Shown: positions 39,520 to 58,764 of the stretch, one piece after another
Position numbering within the stretch: position 1 is the stretch's first letter
Layout of the letters: each line of letters starts with the position of its first letter
Assembly: GCA_022647565.1 (NCBI GenBank)
Contig: JALCLA010000001.1
Coordinates: 1,116,001-1,180,000 of the forward strand
Source: Chiayiivirga sp.
Lineage (GTDB): Bacteria > Pseudomonadota > Gammaproteobacteria > Xanthomonadales > Xanthomonadaceae
DNA length: 64,000 nt
Direction: 5' to 3'
Position numbers and translations under genes: made by a program
Notes under the pieces: model-generated
The model's input: the letters and a program-made list of their open reading frames with translations, nothing else
What the model was told of the DNA's origin: nothing
The model's database searches: none

Positions 39520-40023
39520 ATGGCTCTCAATCTGTCTCAGAAGCAAGAAGTAGTCGCCGAGCTGGCAGAAGTTGCTGCGAAGGCCCACTCCCTGGTCGCT
39601 GCCGAGTATGCGGGGCTCACCGTCGGTCAATTGACCGCGATGCGCAAGAAGGCCCGTGAATCCGGTGTGTACTTGCGAGTTGTCAAGAACACGCTGGCCT
39701 CGCGCGCGGTGGTTGGTACCGAGTTCGAGTGCGTCAAGGACGCCCTCGTTGGTCCGCTGCTGTACGCGTTCTCGACGGAAGAGCCCGGTGCTGCCGGGCG
39801 TCTGATCAAGGAATTCGCCAAGAGCACGAACGACAAGCTGAAGGCCCAGGTCGTGTCGATGAGCGGCAAGCTGATGCCAGGTTCTGACCTGGAAAAGCTG
39901 GCCTCGCTGCCGACCCGCGATCAGGCGTTGTCGATGTTCCTGTGTCTGCTCAAGGAACCGGCCACCCAGTTCGCGCGTGTGGTCAAGGCTATCGGCGATC
40001 AGAAGGAAGGCGCGGCGGCCTGA
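39520..40023 (+). CDS. rplJ: 50S ribosomal protein L10
   Basis: A 167-residue L10, base of the L12 stalk: [19 protein letters not shown], then [20 protein letters not shown] and the C-terminal L12-binding helix ([17 protein letters not shown]). GGAGGAG stands before the start. The leader carries the L10 autoregulation structure. Confidence 0.98.
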   Translation: MALNLSQKQEVVAELAEVAAKAHSLVAAEYAGLTVGQLTAMRKKARESGVYLRVVKNTLASRAVVGTEFECVKDALVGPLLYAFSTEEPGAAGRLIKEFAKSTNDKLKAQVVSMSGKLMPGSDLEKLASLPTRDQALSMFLCLLKEPATQFARVVKAIGDQKEGAAA

Positions 40024-40077
40024 TCGCTGCGGCACCTTCGCTACCCCTTTCAAGAAAACTTTCCAGAGGTAAACACA

Positions 40078-40449
40078 ATGTCCCTTTCCAACGAACAGAT
40101 CCTCGATGCGATCGCCGGCATGACCCTGCTTGAGGTCATGGAACTGGTCAAGGCCGCGGAAGAGAAGTTCGGCGTCACCGCCGCGGCCCCGGTCGCCGTG
40201 GTCGCCGCCGGCCCGGCCGCTGCTGCGGTCGAAGAGAAAACCGAATTCACCGTGGTGCTGGCCGATGCCGGTGCCAACAAGGTGAACGCGATCAAGGCGG
40301 TCCGCGCCATCACCGGCCTGGGCCTGAAGGAAGCCAAGGACTTGGTGGAATCGGCTCCGGCCACCGTCAAGGATGCCGTCAGCAAGGACGACGCCGCCAA
40401 GTTCAAGAAGGAACTGGAAGACGCCGGCGCCAAGGTCGAGATCAAGTAA
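40078..40449 (+). CDS. rplL: 50S ribosomal protein L7/L12
   Basis: A 123-residue L7/L12: N-terminal dimer domain ([19 protein letters not shown]), alanine-rich hinge ([18 protein letters not shown]) and C-terminal factor-binding domain ([20 protein letters not shown]). It is present in several copies per ribosome and recruits translation GTPases. Confidence 0.98.
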   Translation: MSLSNEQILDAIAGMTLLEVMELVKAAEEKFGVTAAAPVAVVAAGPAAAAVEEKTEFTVVLADAGANKVNAIKAVRAITGLGLKEAKDLVESAPATVKDAVSKDDAAKFKKELEDAGAKVEIK

Positions 40450-40492
40450 GCGGCGCGTTTCTTGCGTCGCTTGCCGGTCTTCGCGCAAGCCG

Positions 40493-40530
40493 AGCCTGGG
40501 GACGAAAGTCCCCGGGCTTTGTCTGTTTTA
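40493..40530 (+). terminator. attenuator-like hairpin between rplL and rpoB
   Basis: Stem AGCCTGGGGAC / GTCCCCGGGCT with GAAA loop, followed by TTGTCTGTTTT. The imperfect T tract suggests partial termination, as at the known rplL-rpoB attenuator of E. coli, reducing rpoBC transcription relative to rplJL. Confidence 0.55.
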
Positions 40531-40567
40531 CCGGGCTGAGCGTTTCGGCCCCACAGCACCTGCAAGT

Positions 40568-40632
40568 CGACAATCGGAAGTAGCGGGAGAGGGCGTGCTG
40601 GTGCCGGCAATACCAGCGACTTCCCATTGTCG
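40568..40632 (+). promoter_or_regulatory. long RNA hairpin before rpoB, possible RNase III processing site
   Basis: CGACAATCGGAAGT pairs with ACTTCCCATTGTCG (one mismatch), enclosing an inner hairpin GCTGGT / ACCAGC. Its position matches the RNase III site between rplL and rpoB in E. coli; function is inferred from position. Confidence 0.45.
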
Positions 40633-40691
40633 ATTCAGATTTTCCCCGGATTGCGGACGCGCAATCCCTCGTTCTCGAGGCGGACTCTCCC

Positions 40692-44807
<4,116 letters not shown>

Positions 44808-44888
44808 TCCGGCGCGGGGTGCGCGCAGCAGCGCGGCGCCCCGTCCCTCGACCAGTCACCTCATCCTCTCGACTCCCGGAGTAAGGCA

Positions 44889-49082
<4,194 letters not shown>

Positions 49083-49102
49083 TCGCCGCGCCCAGAGTGA
49101 GG

Positions 49103-49135
49103 CACCCGGAGCCGATGATCGGCTCCGGGTGTTTT
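49103..49135 (+). terminator. intrinsic terminator after rpoC
   Basis: A 14-bp perfect stem, CACCCGGAGCCGAT / ATCGGCTCCGGGTG, followed directly by TTTT. It ends the rplKAJL-rpoBC unit. Confidence 0.85.
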
Positions 49136-49150
49136 CAGGTGAAACGGTTG

Positions 49151-49179
49151 TTGCAAAGCAGGCACAACCCAACTATACT
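49151..49179 (+). promoter_or_regulatory. promoter of the rpsL-rpsG-fusA-tuf operon
   Basis: TTGCAA (49151-49156), a 17-base spacer and TATACT (49174-49179). This is an excellent sigma-70 match and lies right after the rpoC terminator. Confidence 0.75.
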
Positions 49180-49336
49180 TCCGCGTCTCGGTGTGGCGCC
49201 TTGGTGCCACCACCCAGGATTTCGGCGTCAAATCGAAAAGAGGGACAGGATGTTCCTCGTATTCGTTAAACGGACTTTCAGTGCGGCAAGCGGGCCTGGC
49301 CCGGTTACCCACAGCGCCATGCAGCACCTCAAGGAA

Positions 49337-49367
49337 ACAGGCCGGGCTCGTCCCGGGCCTGTTTTTT
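49337..49367 (+). terminator. terminator inside the rpsL leader
   Basis: ACAGGCCGGG pairs with CCCGGGCCTGT (one bulged base) around CTCGT, followed by TTTTTT (49362-49367). It lies between the operon promoter and rpsL (49399), so it would act as an attenuator or release a short leader RNA of about 180 nt. Pseudomonads have a known structured rpsL leader at the same place. Confidence 0.65.
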
Positions 49368-49398
49368 GTTCAACGGATTTGCAGCTGGATTTCAACGA

Positions 49399-49773
49399 AT
49401 GTCCACGATCAATCAGCTGGTGCGCAAGCCGCGCAGCTCCAAGACCTACAAGAGCGCCTCGCCGGCGTTGGCCAATTGCCCGCAGCGTCGCGGGGTATGC
49501 ACGCGCGTCTACACCACGACTCCGAAGAAGCCGAATTCGGCCCTGCGCAAGGTGGCCAAGGTTCGCCTGACCAACGGGTTCGAGGTGATTTCCTACATTG
49601 GTGGCGAAGGTCACAACCTGCAGGAGCACTCGGTGGTGCTGATTCGTGGTGGCCGTGTGAAGGATCTGCCCGGCGTGCGCTATCACACCGTGCGCGGCTC
49701 GCTTGACGCCGCCGGCGTGGCGAAGCGCCGCCAGAGTCGCTCCAAGTACGGCGCCAAGCGCCCCAAATCCTGA
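49399..49773 (+). CDS. rpsL: 30S ribosomal protein S12
   Basis: A 124-residue S12. Segments [20 protein letters not shown] (around the streptomycin-sensitive lysine) and [18 protein letters not shown] (the second such site) have wild-type residues. First gene of the str operon. No strong Shine-Dalgarno is visible before ATG 49399. Confidence 0.98.
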   Translation: MSTINQLVRKPRSSKTYKSASPALANCPQRRGVCTRVYTTTPKKPNSALRKVAKVRLTNGFEVISYIGGEGHNLQEHSVVLIRGGRVKDLPGVRYHTVRGSLDAAGVAKRRQSRSKYGAKRPKS

Positions 49774-49842
49774 GTCCGCAACGCGTTTCTAGCTGTTTCC
49801 GCGTAACGCGCAACACTCGATCTTTTCAAATCAGGCACGCAC

Positions 49843-50310
49843 ATGTCCCGTAAAGGCTCTCCCGGTACCCGTTCGATTCTCTCGGACCCCAAGCACGACA
49901 GCCAGACCATTGCTCGCTTCATCAACATGGTGATGCAGAGCGGCAAGAAGTCGGTGGCCGAGAAGATCGTGTACGGCGCGATGGATGTCATCGGCGAGAA
50001 GAATCCCAACGCGCTCGAGTTGGTCGAGAAGGCGCTCGGCAACGTCGCTCCGGCGGTGGAAGTGAAGTCGCGCCGCGTCGGTGGCGCTACCTACCAGGTT
50101 CCGGTGGAAGTGCGTTCCTCGCGCCGCACCGCCCTGGCCATGCGCTGGCTGATCGAGTTCGCCCGCAAGCGCGGCGAGACCTCGATGCCGCGCAAGCTCG
50201 CCGGCGAGTTGCTTGATGCGTCCGAGAATCGCGGCGGTGCCGTGAAGAAGCGTGAAGAAACGCACCGCATGGCGGAAGCGAACAAAGCGTTCGCCCACTA
50301 CCGCTGGTAA
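49843..50310 (+). CDS. rpsG: 30S ribosomal protein S7
   Basis: A 155-residue S7 ([20 protein letters not shown]) with [20 protein letters not shown], ending NKAFAHYRW. It assembles the 30S head and in other bacteria autoregulates this operon. Confidence 0.98.
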   Translation: MSRKGSPGTRSILSDPKHDSQTIARFINMVMQSGKKSVAEKIVYGAMDVIGEKNPNALELVEKALGNVAPAVEVKSRRVGGATYQVPVEVRSSRRTALAMRWLIEFARKRGETSMPRKLAGELLDASENRGGAVKKREETHRMAEANKAFAHYRW

Positions 50311-50327
50311 TCGAAAGGATTTCGACC

Positions 50328-52418
50328 GTGGCACGTACCACTCCCATCGAGCGTTATCGCAACTTCGGCATCATGGCCCACATTGATGCCGGCAAGACCA
50401 CCACGACCGAACGCATCCTGTTCTACACCGGTGTCAATCACAAGATTGGCGAGGTGCACGACGGCGCGGCGACCATGGATTGGATGGAGCAGGAGCAAGA
50501 GCGCGGCATCACGATCACGTCGGCCGCGACGACCTGCTTCTGGAAGGGCATGGACAAGGCCCTTCCCGAGCATCGCTTCAACATCATCGACACCCCGGGC
50601 CACGTCGACTTCACCATCGAAGTCGAGCGTTCTCTGCGCGTGCTTGATGGCGCCGTGTTCGTGCTGTGCGCGGTCGGCGGCGTGCAGCCGCAGTCCGAGA
50701 CCGTCTGGCGCCAGGCCAACAAGTACGCGGTGCCGCGTCTTGCCTTCGTCAACAAGATGGATCGCACCGGCGCCAACTTCGGCAAGGTGGTCGAGCAGCT
50801 GCGCTCGCGTCTCGGTGCCTACGCCGTGCCGATGCAGGTGCCGATCGGTGCCGAGGAACATTTCGAGGGCGTCGTCGACCTGCTGAAGATGAAGGCGATC
50901 GTCTGGGACATGAGCACCCAGGGCAACACCTTTGCCTACGCCGACATCCCGGCCAACCTCGTCGACGAGTCGAAGAAGGCGCGCGAGTTCATGGTCGAGG
51001 CCGCCGCCGAGGCGTCGGAAGACCTGATGAACAAGTACCTGGAAGAGGGTGACCTGACCGAAGAGGAAATCATCGGCGGCATCCGTTCGCGCACGCTGTC
51101 GTGCGACATCATCCCGATGTTCTGCGGCACCGCGTTCAAGAACAAGGGCGTGCAGGCGATGCTGGACGCCGTGATCCAGTTGCTGCCGTCGCCGGCCGAT
51201 CGTCCGGCGGTGAAGGGCATCGACGAGAACGAGAAGGAAGCCGTCCGCAACGCCGGCGACAAGGAGCCGTTCTCGGCCCTTGCGTTCAAGATCATGACGG
51301 ATCCGTTCGTCGGTTCGCTCACCTTCTTCCGTGTCTACTCCGGCACGCTCAACGCCGGCGACCAGGTCTACAACCCGGTCAAGAGCAAGAAGGAGCGCAT
51401 TGGCCGCATCCTGCAGATGCACGCCAATCAGCGCGACGAGATCAAGGAAGTGCTGTCGGGTGACATCGCGGCCGCGGTCGGCCTCAAGGACGTCACCACG
51501 GGCGACACGCTGTGCGCGATGGACCACGTCATCACGCTGGAGCGGATGATCTTCCCGGAGCCGGTCATCTCGATGGCCGTGGAACCGAAGACCAAGTCCG
51601 ATCAGGAGAAGATGGGCGTCGCCCTCGGTCGCCTGGCGCAGGAAGATCCGTCGTTCCGGGTGCGCACCGACGAGGAGTCGGGCCAGACCATCATCGCCGG
51701 CATGGGCGAGCTGCATCTGGAAATCCTCGTTGACCGCATGAAGCGCGAGTTCAACGTCGAAGCCAACGTCGGCAAGCCGCAGGTAGCCTACCGCGAAACC
51801 ATCCGCAAGGCGGTCAAGCAGGAAGGCAAGTTCGTGCGCCAGTCGGGCGGTCGCGGCCAGTACGGTCACATCGTCATCGAGATGGAACCGGTCGAGCGTG
51901 GCGTCGGCTTCTCCTTCGAGAACGCGATCGTCGGTGGCGTGGTGCCGAAGGAATACGTCACCGCCGCCGGCAAGGGTATCGAAGAGGCGATGAAGAACGG
52001 CGTGCTCGCCGGGTTCCCGGTCGTCGACATCAAGATCCGTGCGGTCGACGGTTCGTTCCACGATGTCGACTCGAATGAAATGGCGTTCAAGATTGCGGGT
52101 TCGATGGGCTTCAAGGAAGGCTTCTCGAAGGCGAACCCGGTGTTGCTGGAGCCGGTGATGAAGGTCGAGATCGTCACTCCCGAGGATTATCTCGGTGATG
52201 TGATGGGCGACGTCAGCCGTCGCCGCGGCATCCTGCAGGGCCAGGACGAGAGTCCCTCCGGCAAGGTGATCAACGCGATGGTGCCGCTCGGCGAGATGTT
52301 CGGCTACGCCACGACGCTGCGCTCGATGTCGCAGGGTCGAGCCACCTTCACGATGGAATTCGATCACTACGCGGAAGCGCCGGCGAACATCGCGGAATCG
52401 GTGATCAAGAAGAGTTAA
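50328..52418 (+). CDS. fusA: elongation factor G
   Basis: A 696-residue EF-G starting at GTG 50328 ([20 protein letters not shown]). GTPase motifs are [18 protein letters not shown] and NKMDRTGAN. Domain IV contains [14 protein letters not shown] near residue 506, and the end is [13 protein letters not shown]. It drives translocation. AAAGGA lies before the start. Confidence 0.99.
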   Translation: MARTTPIERYRNFGIMAHIDAGKTTTTERILFYTGVNHKIGEVHDGAATMDWMEQEQERGITITSAATTCFWKGMDKALPEHRFNIIDTPGHVDFTIEVERSLRVLDGAVFVLCAVGGVQPQSETVWRQANKYAVPRLAFVNKMDRTGANFGKVVEQLRSRLGAYAVPMQVPIGAEEHFEGVVDLLKMKAIVWDMSTQGNTFAYADIPANLVDESKKAREFMVEAAAEASEDLMNKYLEEGDLTEEEIIGGIRSRTLSCDIIPMFCGTAFKNKGVQAMLDAVIQLLPSPADRPAVKGIDENEKEAVRNAGDKEPFSALAFKIMTDPFVGSLTFFRVYSGTLNAGDQVYNPVKSKKERIGRILQMHANQRDEIKEVLSGDIAAAVGLKDVTTGDTLCAMDHVITLERMIFPEPVISMAVEPKTKSDQEKMGVALGRLAQEDPSFRVRTDEESGQTIIAGMGELHLEILVDRMKREFNVEANVGKPQVAYRETIRKAVKQEGKFVRQSGGRGQYGHIVIEMEPVERGVGFSFENAIVGGVVPKEYVTAAGKGIEEAMKNGVLAGFPVVDIKIRAVDGSFHDVDSNEMAFKIAGSMGFKEGFSKANPVLLEPVMKVEIVTPEDYLGDVMGDVSRRRGILQGQDESPSGKVINAMVPLGEMFGYATTLRSMSQGRATFTMEFDHYAEAPANIAESVIKKS

Positions 52419-52423
52419 TTGGT

Positions 52424-52469
52424 GCGATCGTCCTGATCGCAAAGTCAAAAAGCGGTCGTGCATGACCGC
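52424..52469. repeat. hairpin-pair repeat, locus 3 (fusA to tuf)
   Basis: Hairpin GCGATCGTCCTGATCGC (52424-52440), 11-nt spacer AAAGTCAAAAA, hairpin GCGGTCGTGCATGACCGC (52452-52469). It has the same architecture as the elements near tRNA-Gln and tRNA-Thr. Confidence 0.65.
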
Positions 52470-52502
52470 ACTTTCCAAAAGTTAGTACAGAGGCATACGA
52501 CA

Positions 52503-53693
52503 ATGGCAAAGGGTAAGTTCGAGCGCACCAAGCCGCACGTGAACGTGGGGACGATTGGACACGTGGATCACGGCAAGACGACGCTGACGGCGGCGCTGAC
52601 GAAGATCGGCGCGGAGCGTTTTGGCGGTGAGTTCAAGGCGTACGACCAGATCGACGCGGCGCCGGAAGAGAAGGCGCGCGGGATCACGATTTCGACGGCG
52701 CACGTGGAGTATGAATCGCCGACGCGCCACTACGCGCACGTGGACTGCCCGGGCCACGCCGACTACGTGAAGAACATGATCACGGGTGCGGCGCAGATGG
52801 ACGGCGCGATCCTGGTGTGCTCGGCCGCGGACGGCCCGATGCCGCAGACGCGCGAGCACATCCTGCTGTCGCGCCAGGTGGGCGTGCCGCACATTGTCGT
52901 GTACCTGAACAAGGCCGACATGGTGGACGACGCGGAGCTGCTTGAGCTGGTCGAGATGGAAGTTCGTGAGCTGCTGAGCAAGTACGACTTCCCGGGCGAC
53001 GACACCCCGATCGTGAAGGGTTCGGCGCGTCTGGCGCTGGAAGGCGACCAGTCGGAGATTGGCGTGCCGTCGATCCTGAAGCTGGTGGAAGCGCTGGACA
53101 CGTTCATTCCGGAGCCGCAGCGCGACATCGACAAGTCGTTCCTGATGCCGGTGGAAGACGTGTTCTCGATTTCGGGCCGCGGCACGGTGGTGACGGGTCG
53201 TATCGAGCGCGGGATCATCAAGGTCGGCGACGAAATCGAGATCGTGGGCATCCGTCCGACGCAGAAGACGACGGTGACGGGCGTGGAGATGTTCCGCAAG
53301 CTGCTGGACCAGGGCCAGGCGGGGGACAACGCGGGCCTGCTGCTGCGCGGCACCAAGCGCGACGACGTGGAGCGCGGCCAGGTGTTGGCGAAGCCGGGTT
53401 CGATCACGCCGCACACGGAGTTTGAAGCCGAGGTGTACGTGCTGTCGAAGGACGAAGGCGGTCGTCACACGCCGTTCTTCAAGGGCTATCGCCCGCAGTT
53501 CTACTTCCGCACCACCGACGTGACGGGCGCGTGCCAGTTGCCGGAAGGCGTGGAGATGGTGATGCCGGGCGACAACATCAAGATGGTGGTGTCGTTGATC
53601 GCGCCGATCGCGATGGACGAAGGCCTGCGTTTTGCGATCCGCGAAGGTGGCCGCACCGTCGGCGCCGGCGTGGTGGCGAAGATCATCAAGTAA
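52503..53693 (+). CDS. tuf: elongation factor Tu, copy 2
   Basis: A 396-residue EF-Tu, 394 identical residues to copy 1. It keeps the widely conserved Gln in [11 protein letters not shown] and has Asp in KRDDVERG. The DNA is also almost identical along the whole gene, including silent positions, which indicates gene conversion. Last gene of the str operon. Confidence 0.98.
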   Translation: MAKGKFERTKPHVNVGTIGHVDHGKTTLTAALTKIGAERFGGEFKAYDQIDAAPEEKARGITISTAHVEYESPTRHYAHVDCPGHADYVKNMITGAAQMDGAILVCSAADGPMPQTREHILLSRQVGVPHIVVYLNKADMVDDAELLELVEMEVRELLSKYDFPGDDTPIVKGSARLALEGDQSEIGVPSILKLVEALDTFIPEPQRDIDKSFLMPVEDVFSISGRGTVVTGRIERGIIKVGDEIEIVGIRPTQKTTVTGVEMFRKLLDQGQAGDNAGLLLRGTKRDDVERGQVLAKPGSITPHTEFEAEVYVLSKDEGGRHTPFFKGYRPQFYFRTTDVTGACQLPEGVEMVMPGDNIKMVVSLIAPIAMDEGLRFAIREGGRTVGAGVVAKIIK

Positions 53694-53706
53694 GCAAGCA
53701 ATGCAT

Positions 53707-53736
53707 CGGGGAGCGGGACACTCGCTTCCGCTCCCG
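53707..53736 (+). promoter_or_regulatory. hairpin between tuf copy 2 and rpsJ
   Basis: CGGGGAGCGG pairs with CCGCTCCCG (one bulged G), 13 bases after the tuf stop and followed by ACGCTCTTTC. It may be a weak terminator or attenuator between the str and S10 operons; the T tract is poor. Confidence 0.4.
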
Positions 53737-53764
53737 ACGCTCTTTCAAGAATCAAGGAAAGGCC

Positions 53765-54076
53765 ATGGCGGACCAGAAGATTCGGATTCGTTTGAAGGCG
53801 TTCGATCACCGACTGATCGATCGTTCGGCAAGCGAAATCGTCGAAACGGCAAAGCGGACGGGCGCGCAGGTGCGCGGACCGATCCCGCTGCCGACCAAGA
53901 CCGAGCGCTACACCGTGCTGGTGTCGCCGCACGTCGACAAGGACGCGCGCGACCAGTACGAGACCCGCACCCACAAGCGCGTGCTCGACATCGTGGACCC
54001 GAACGACAAGACCGTCGACGCGCTGATGAAGCTCGAACTGGCGGCCGGCGTCGACGTCCAGATCAAGCTGTACTGA
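53765..54076 (+). CDS. rpsJ: 30S ribosomal protein S10
   Basis: A 103-residue S10/NusE with [20 protein letters not shown] and the end [11 protein letters not shown]. It is a 30S protein and a partner of NusB/NusG in antitermination. AAGGAAAGGCC precedes the ATG. First gene of the S10 operon. Confidence 0.98.
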   Translation: MADQKIRIRLKAFDHRLIDRSASEIVETAKRTGAQVRGPIPLPTKTERYTVLVSPHVDKDARDQYETRTHKRVLDIVDPNDKTVDALMKLELAAGVDVQIKLY

Positions 54077-54086
54077 GGTCCGAACC

Positions 54087-54725
54087 ATGACTATCGGAAT
54101 TGTTGGCCGCAAGTGCGGCATGAGCCGAATCTTCACGGAGAACGGTGAGTCGGTGCCGGTGACGCTGATCGAAGCGACGCCCAACCGCATCGTGCAGGTG
54201 AAGACGGTCGAGAACGACGGCTACAACGCGGTGCAGGTTGCCGCCGGCAGCAAGCGCGCCGCGCTGGTGAACAAGCCGCTCGCCGGCCACTACGCCAAGG
54301 CCAAGGTCGAGGCCGGTCGCGGCTTGTGGGAGTTCCGCGTCGAAGCGGCCGAGGCGTCCAAGTACTCGGTCGGCGGCGAGATCACCGCGGACGTGTTCGC
54401 GGTCGGCCAGAAGGTCGACGTGCAGGGCGTGACCAAGGGCAAGGGCTTCCAGGGCACGATCAAGCGGCACAACTTCACCATGGGCGACGCGACCCACGGT
54501 AACTCGCTCTCGCACCGCGCGCCAGGCTCGATCGGTCAGCGCCAGACGCCGGGTCGCGTATTCCCGGGCAAGAAGATGTCGGGCCACATGGGCGACGTGC
54601 AGCAGACGATGCAGAATCTGGTCGTGATGAAGGTCGACGCAGAGCGCGGCCTGCTCGCGATCCGCGGTTCCGTCCCCGGTGCGCCCGGTGGCGACGTGAT
54701 CGTTCGCCCGACGTCGAAAGGTTAA
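54087..54725 (+). CDS. rplC: 50S ribosomal protein L3
   Basis: A 212-residue L3 beginning [15 protein letters not shown]. The central extension toward the peptidyl-transferase centre contains [20 protein letters not shown], including the glutamine that PrmB can methylate ([12 protein letters not shown]). Starts 10 bases after rpsJ. Confidence 0.98.
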   Translation: MTIGIVGRKCGMSRIFTENGESVPVTLIEATPNRIVQVKTVENDGYNAVQVAAGSKRAALVNKPLAGHYAKAKVEAGRGLWEFRVEAAEASKYSVGGEITADVFAVGQKVDVQGVTKGKGFQGTIKRHNFTMGDATHGNSLSHRAPGSIGQRQTPGRVFPGKKMSGHMGDVQQTMQNLVVMKVDAERGLLAIRGSVPGAPGGDVIVRPTSKG

Positions 54726-54736
54726 GGAGAAAGATC

Positions 54737-55339
54737 ATGGAACTCGCAGTCGTCGGTAGCGCCAAGCCGCTGTCGGTTTCCGACGCGGTCTTCGGTCGCG
54801 AATACCGCGAGGATCTGGTGCACCAGGTCGTGGTGGCGTATCGCAACGCCGCGCGCGCCGGTACCAAGGCCCAGAAGACCCGCTCGGAAGTCACCGGTAC
54901 CACCAAGAAGTTCAAGAAGCAGAAGGGCGGCGGTGCCCGCCACGGCGACTATCGCGCCCCTATCTTCGTCGGTGGTGGTGTCGCGTTCGCGGCCAAGCCG
55001 CGCAGCTTCGCGCAGAAGGTAAACCGCAAGATGTACCGCGGCGCCCTGATGTCGATCCTGTCGGAACTCAACCGCCACGGTCGCATCAAGGTGGTGGAGT
55101 CTTTCGAGGTGGAGGCGGCGAAGACCCGCGAGCTGGCGGCCAAGCTGGCCCAGTTCGAAGGCAAGCGCCCGCTGATCGTCACCGAAAATGGTTCCGAGGC
55201 GCTGTACCTGGCCGCGCGCAATCTTCCCTACGTGGAAGTGCGCGATGTGCAAGGTCTGGACCCGGTCGCTTTGGTCGGTGCCGACTACGTGGTCGTCACG
55301 GTCGACGCCGTCAAGAAGATCGAGGAGTGGCTGGCATGA
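54737..55339 (+). CDS. rplD: 50S ribosomal protein L4
   Basis: A 200-residue L4 with the exit-tunnel loop region [20 protein letters not shown] and [16 protein letters not shown]4 represses the S10 operon in E. coli; no L4 leader structure was recognised here. The stop overlaps the rplW start (ATGA). Confidence 0.98.
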   Translation: MELAVVGSAKPLSVSDAVFGREYREDLVHQVVVAYRNAARAGTKAQKTRSEVTGTTKKFKKQKGGGARHGDYRAPIFVGGGVAFAAKPRSFAQKVNRKMYRGALMSILSELNRHGRIKVVESFEVEAAKTRELAAKLAQFEGKRPLIVTENGSEALYLAARNLPYVEVRDVQGLDPVALVGADYVVVTVDAVKKIEEWLA

Positions 55340-55632
55340 GCAGTGAGAAGATCCTGAGCACCCTGCGCGCGCCGCACGTCTCCGAGAAGAGCGCGCGTCA
55401 GCAGGAGCTGGCCAACCAGTACGTGTTTGAAGTGGCCCAGACCGCAACCAAGGCCGACGTGAAGGCTGCCATCGAGCAGTTGTTCAGCGTCAAGGTCGAG
55501 GGCGTGAATCTGGTCAACGTGAAGGGCAAGAACAAGTCCTTCAAGTTCCGCACCGGTCGCCGCGGCGACTGGCGCAAAGCCTACGTTCGCCTGGCCGACG
55601 GCCAGAGCATCGACGTGATGGCAAAGGCCTGA
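55336..55632 (+). CDS. rplW: 50S ribosomal protein L23
   Basis: A 98-residue L23 ([20 protein letters not shown], then [20 protein letters not shown]). ATG 55336 overlaps the rplD stop; an ATG at 55327 is in frame but lies inside rplD without a ribosome site. L23 docks trigger factor and SRP at the tunnel exit. Confidence 0.97.
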   Translation: MSSEKILSTLRAPHVSEKSARQQELANQYVFEVAQTATKADVKAAIEQLFSVKVEGVNLVNVKGKNKSFKFRTGRRGDWRKAYVRLADGQSIDVMAKA

Positions 55633-55647
55633 GGTAGGTAGCAAGCC

Positions 55648-56472
55648 ATGGCACTGATGAACTACAAGCCGACTTCACCGGGCCGCCGCGCCAAGGTAGG
55701 GGTTGTCCACGCCGACCTGCACAAGGGTGCGCCGCACGCCGCGCTGGTCGAACCGCAGACGCGCACCGGTGGGCGAAACCACCACGGTCGCATCACCACT
55801 CGCCACGTCGGTGGTGGCCACAAGCAGCACTACCGGATTGTCGACTTCAAGCGCGACAAGGAAGGCATTGCCGCGAAGGTCGAGCGCGTCGAGTACGATC
55901 CGAACCGCACCGCGCACATCGCGTTGCTGTGCTATGCCGACGGCGAGCGTCGCTACATCATCGCGCCCAAGGGCATCGCGGTGGGCGATCAGCTGATGGC
56001 GGGCCGTGATGCTCCGATCAAGGTCGGCAACACGCTGCCGCTGCGCAACATCCCGATCGGCACCACGGTGCACTGCATCGAAATGAAGCCTGGCAAGAAG
56101 GCGCAGATGGCGCGGTCTGCCGGCACCTCGGCCCAGTTGATTGCACGCGAGCAAGGTTATGCCACCCTGCGCCTCCGCTCCGGCGAGATGCGCAAGGTTC
56201 CGGCCGACTGTCGCGCCACGATCGGCGAAGTCGGCAACGGCGAGCACAGCCTGGAGAAGAAGGGCAAGGCCGGCGCCAAGCGTTGGCTGGGTATCCGCCC
56301 GACGGTCCGCGGCGTGGTGATGAACCCGGTCGACCATCCGCACGGCGGTGGCGAAGGCCGTACCTCGGGCGGCCGTCATCCGGTTTCGCCGTGGGGCCTG
56401 CCGACCAAGGGCTACAAGACCCGCAACAACAAGCGCACCGATCAGTTCATCGTGCGTCGTCGCACCAAGTAA
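55648..56472 (+). CDS. rplB: 50S ribosomal protein L2
   Basis: A 274-residue L2 with [20 protein letters not shown] near the N-terminus and the conserved end region [20 protein letters not shown], which contains the histidine near the peptidyl-transferase centre. Strong AGGTAG precedes the start region. Confidence 0.98.
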   Translation: MALMNYKPTSPGRRAKVGVVHADLHKGAPHAALVEPQTRTGGRNHHGRITTRHVGGGHKQHYRIVDFKRDKEGIAAKVERVEYDPNRTAHIALLCYADGERRYIIAPKGIAVGDQLMAGRDAPIKVGNTLPLRNIPIGTTVHCIEMKPGKKAQMARSAGTSAQLIAREQGYATLRLRSGEMRKVPADCRATIGEVGNGEHSLEKKGKAGAKRWLGIRPTVRGVVMNPVDHPHGGGEGRTSGGRHPVSPWGLPTKGYKTRNNKRTDQFIVRRRTK

Positions 56473-56485
56473 TTAGGAATCGGCC

Positions 56486-56764
56486 ATGGCACGTTCACTC
56501 AAGAAAGGCCCGTTCGTAGACCTGCACCTGATGAAGAAGGTGGAGGCCGCGATGGCCAGCAACAGCAAGAAGCCGATCAAGACCTGGTCGCGTCGCTCGA
56601 TGGTCCTGCCGGAGATGGTGGGATACACGATCGCCATCCACAACGGCAAGCTGCATGTCCCGGTGCTGGTCAACGAGAACATGGTCGGGCACAAGCTCGG
56701 CGAGTTCGCCGTGACGCGCACCTTCAAGGGGCACGGCGGCGACAAGAAGACGGCGGCGAAGTAA
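56486..56764 (+). CDS. rpsS: 30S ribosomal protein S19
   Basis: A 92-residue S19 ([20 protein letters not shown], then [20 protein letters not shown] and [16 protein letters not shown]). 30S head protein. Confidence 0.98.
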   Translation: MARSLKKGPFVDLHLMKKVEAAMASNSKKPIKTWSRRSMVLPEMVGYTIAIHNGKLHVPVLVNENMVGHKLGEFAVTRTFKGHGGDKKTAAK

Positions 56765-56775
56765 GGACTATGACG

Positions 56776-57111
56776 ATGGAAACCAAAGCCATCCTGCGCG
56801 GTGCGCGCATTTCGGCCCAGAAGGTCCGCCTGGTCGCAGACCAGGTGCGTGGCCTGCCGGTCGCACGCGCCAGCGACCTGCTCCAGTTCAGCCCCAAGAA
56901 GGCCGCCCACGTGGTGCGCAAGGTCCTGCTCTCGGCGGTTTCGAACGCCGAGAACAACGACGGCGCCGACGTCGACGACCTCAAGGTCACGCGCATTTTC
57001 GTCGACGAAGGTTCGATGTTGAAGCGCTTCCACGCCCGCGCCAAGGGTCGCGGCGCCCGCATCCTCAAGCGCACCAGCCACATCACTGTGGTTGTGGGCA
57101 CGGCCAAGTAA
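56776..57111 (+). CDS. rplV: 50S ribosomal protein L22
   Basis: A 111-residue L22 ([20 protein letters not shown]). The tunnel beta-hairpin region is [23 protein letters not shown] 56776 is preferred because AAGGA lies 8 bases upstream; ATG 56770 is too close to that site. Confidence 0.96.
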   Translation: METKAILRGARISAQKVRLVADQVRGLPVARASDLLQFSPKKAAHVVRKVLLSAVSNAENNDGADVDDLKVTRIFVDEGSMLKRFHARAKGRGARILKRTSHITVVVGTAK

Positions 57112-57135
57112 CCCAGGACAAACGGAAACATCACG

Positions 57136-57858
57136 ATGGGTCATAAAGTACATCCGACTGGAATCCGCCTGGGCATCTCAAAGGACTGGAACTCCAAGTG
57201 GTACGCCAACAAGCGTGAATTCGCCGACTACCTGGCGGGCGACCTGAAGGTGCGCGAGATGCTGCGCAAGAAGCTGGCGCAGGCTGGCGTGAGCCGCATC
57301 CAGATCGAGCGACCGGCCAAGACCGCGCGCGTCACGATCCACACTGCGCGTCCGGGCGTCGTCATCGGCAAGAAGGGCGAGGACATCGAGAAGCTGCGCA
57401 AGGAAGTTTCGTCGATCATGGGCGTTCCGGCCCATATCAACGTGTCCGAGGTGCGCAAGCCCGAACTCGACGCCCAATTGGTGGCCGAGTCGATTGCACA
57501 GCAGCTCGAGCGTCGCATCATGTTCCGGCGTGCGATGAAGCGCGCGGTCGGCAACGCGATCCGCCTCGGTGGCCTGGGCATCAAGGTCAACGTGGCCGGC
57601 CGCCTCAATGGCGCCGAAATCGCGCGTTCGGAGTGGTATCGCGAAGGTCGCGTGCCGCTGCATACGCTGCGCGCCGATATCGACTACGGTTTCGCTGAAG
57701 CCCGTACCACCTACGGGATCATCGGCGTGAAGGTTTGGATCTACAAGGGCGAAGTCTTCGACTACACCCAGATCGGCCAGGAGAAGGCAGACGATACGCC
57801 GCGCCCCGAGCGCAGCGAGCGTCCGGCCCGTCCGGCCCGTGATCGCGACGCGAGGTAA
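57136..57858 (+). CDS. rpsC: 30S ribosomal protein S3
   Basis: A 240-residue S3 starting [20 protein letters not shown]. The KH domain contains the GxxG loop in [13 protein letters not shown]. The C-terminus is an arginine/proline-rich low-complexity tail ([17 protein letters not shown]). Confidence 0.98.
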   Translation: MGHKVHPTGIRLGISKDWNSKWYANKREFADYLAGDLKVREMLRKKLAQAGVSRIQIERPAKTARVTIHTARPGVVIGKKGEDIEKLRKEVSSIMGVPAHINVSEVRKPELDAQLVAESIAQQLERRIMFRRAMKRAVGNAIRLGGLGIKVNVAGRLNGAEIARSEWYREGRVPLHTLRADIDYGFAEARTTYGIIGVKVWIYKGEVFDYTQIGQEKADDTPRPERSERPARPARDRDAR

Positions 57859-57864
57859 CTGGCC

Positions 57865-58278
57865 ATGCTGCAACCCAAACGAACCAAGTACCGCAAGGTA
57901 CACAAGGGCCGCAATGAAGGCCTGAGCTGGAACGGCGCCGCCGTCAGCTTCGGCGAATTCGGTCTCAAGGCCACCACCCGTGGCGCACTCACCGCGCGCC
58001 AGATCGAGGCTGCGCGCCGCACCATCAGCCGCTACGTGAAGCGTGGCGGCAAGCTCTGGATCCGCGTGTTCCCGGACAAGCCGATCACCAAGAAGCCGAT
58101 CGAGGTCCGCATGGGCAACGGCAAGGGCAACGTCGAGCTGTGGGTCGCCCCGATCCAGCCCGGTCGCATGCTGTACGAAATCGAGGGCATTCCCGAGGAC
58201 AGCGCGCGCGAGGCCTTCCGCCTGGCTGCCGCGAAGCTCTCGGTCCAGACCACCTTCGTGACCCGCACGGTGCGCTAA
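57865..58278 (+). CDS. rplP: 50S ribosomal protein L16
   Basis: A 137-residue L16 ([19 protein letters not shown]) with [20 protein letters not shown]; the arginine in this loop is hydroxylated by YcfD in E. coli. The stop overlaps the rpmC start. Confidence 0.98.
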   Translation: MLQPKRTKYRKVHKGRNEGLSWNGAAVSFGEFGLKATTRGALTARQIEAARRTISRYVKRGGKLWIRVFPDKPITKKPIEVRMGNGKGNVELWVAPIQPGRMLYEIEGIPEDSAREAFRLAAAKLSVQTTFVTRTVR

Positions 58279-58475
58279 TGGAACTCAAGCAACTCAAGGC
58301 GAAGTCGGCCGCCGAACTTCAGGCCCACCTGCTCGATCTTGCGCGTGAACAATTCAGCTTGCGCATGCAGAAGGGCACGGGTCAGCTGACCCAGACGCAC
58401 CAGATCAAGAACGTCCGGCGCGAGATCGCGCAGGTCAAGATGCTGTTGGGCGGCAACAAGCAGCACGCAAGGTAA
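58278..58475 (+). CDS. rpmC: 50S ribosomal protein L29
   Basis: A 65-residue L29 ([40 protein letters not shown]). The ATG overlaps the last base of the rplP stop codon TAA (TAATG). Confidence 0.96.
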   Translation: MELKQLKAKSAAELQAHLLDLAREQFSLRMQKGTGQLTQTHQIKNVRREIAQVKMLLGGNKQHAR

Positions 58476-58485
58476 GGCGACGGAC

Positions 58486-58749
58486 ATGAGCGACAACAAC
58501 GAAGCGCTGCGCACGGTCGAAGGCCGCGTCGTCAGCAACAAGATGCAGAAGACCGTGACCGTGCTCGTCGAGCGCCAGGTCAAGCACGGCCTCTACGGCA
58601 AGTACATCAAGCGTTCGACCAAGCTGCATGCCCATGATGAAGAGGGCAAGTGCCAGGAAGGCGATGTGGTGCGCGTGTCGGAGTGCCGTCCCCTGTCCAA
58701 GACCAAGAACTGGCGCGTGGTGGAAATCGTCACGCGCGCGGCCGAGTAA
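58486..58749 (+). CDS. rpsQ: 30S ribosomal protein S17
   Basis: An 87-residue S17 ([40 protein letters not shown]). Confidence 0.98.
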   Translation: MSDNNEALRTVEGRVVSNKMQKTVTVLVERQVKHGLYGKYIKRSTKLHAHDEEGKCQEGDVVRVSECRPLSKTKNWRVVEIVTRAAE

Positions 58750-58764
58750 GGAAGGAGAGTTCCC

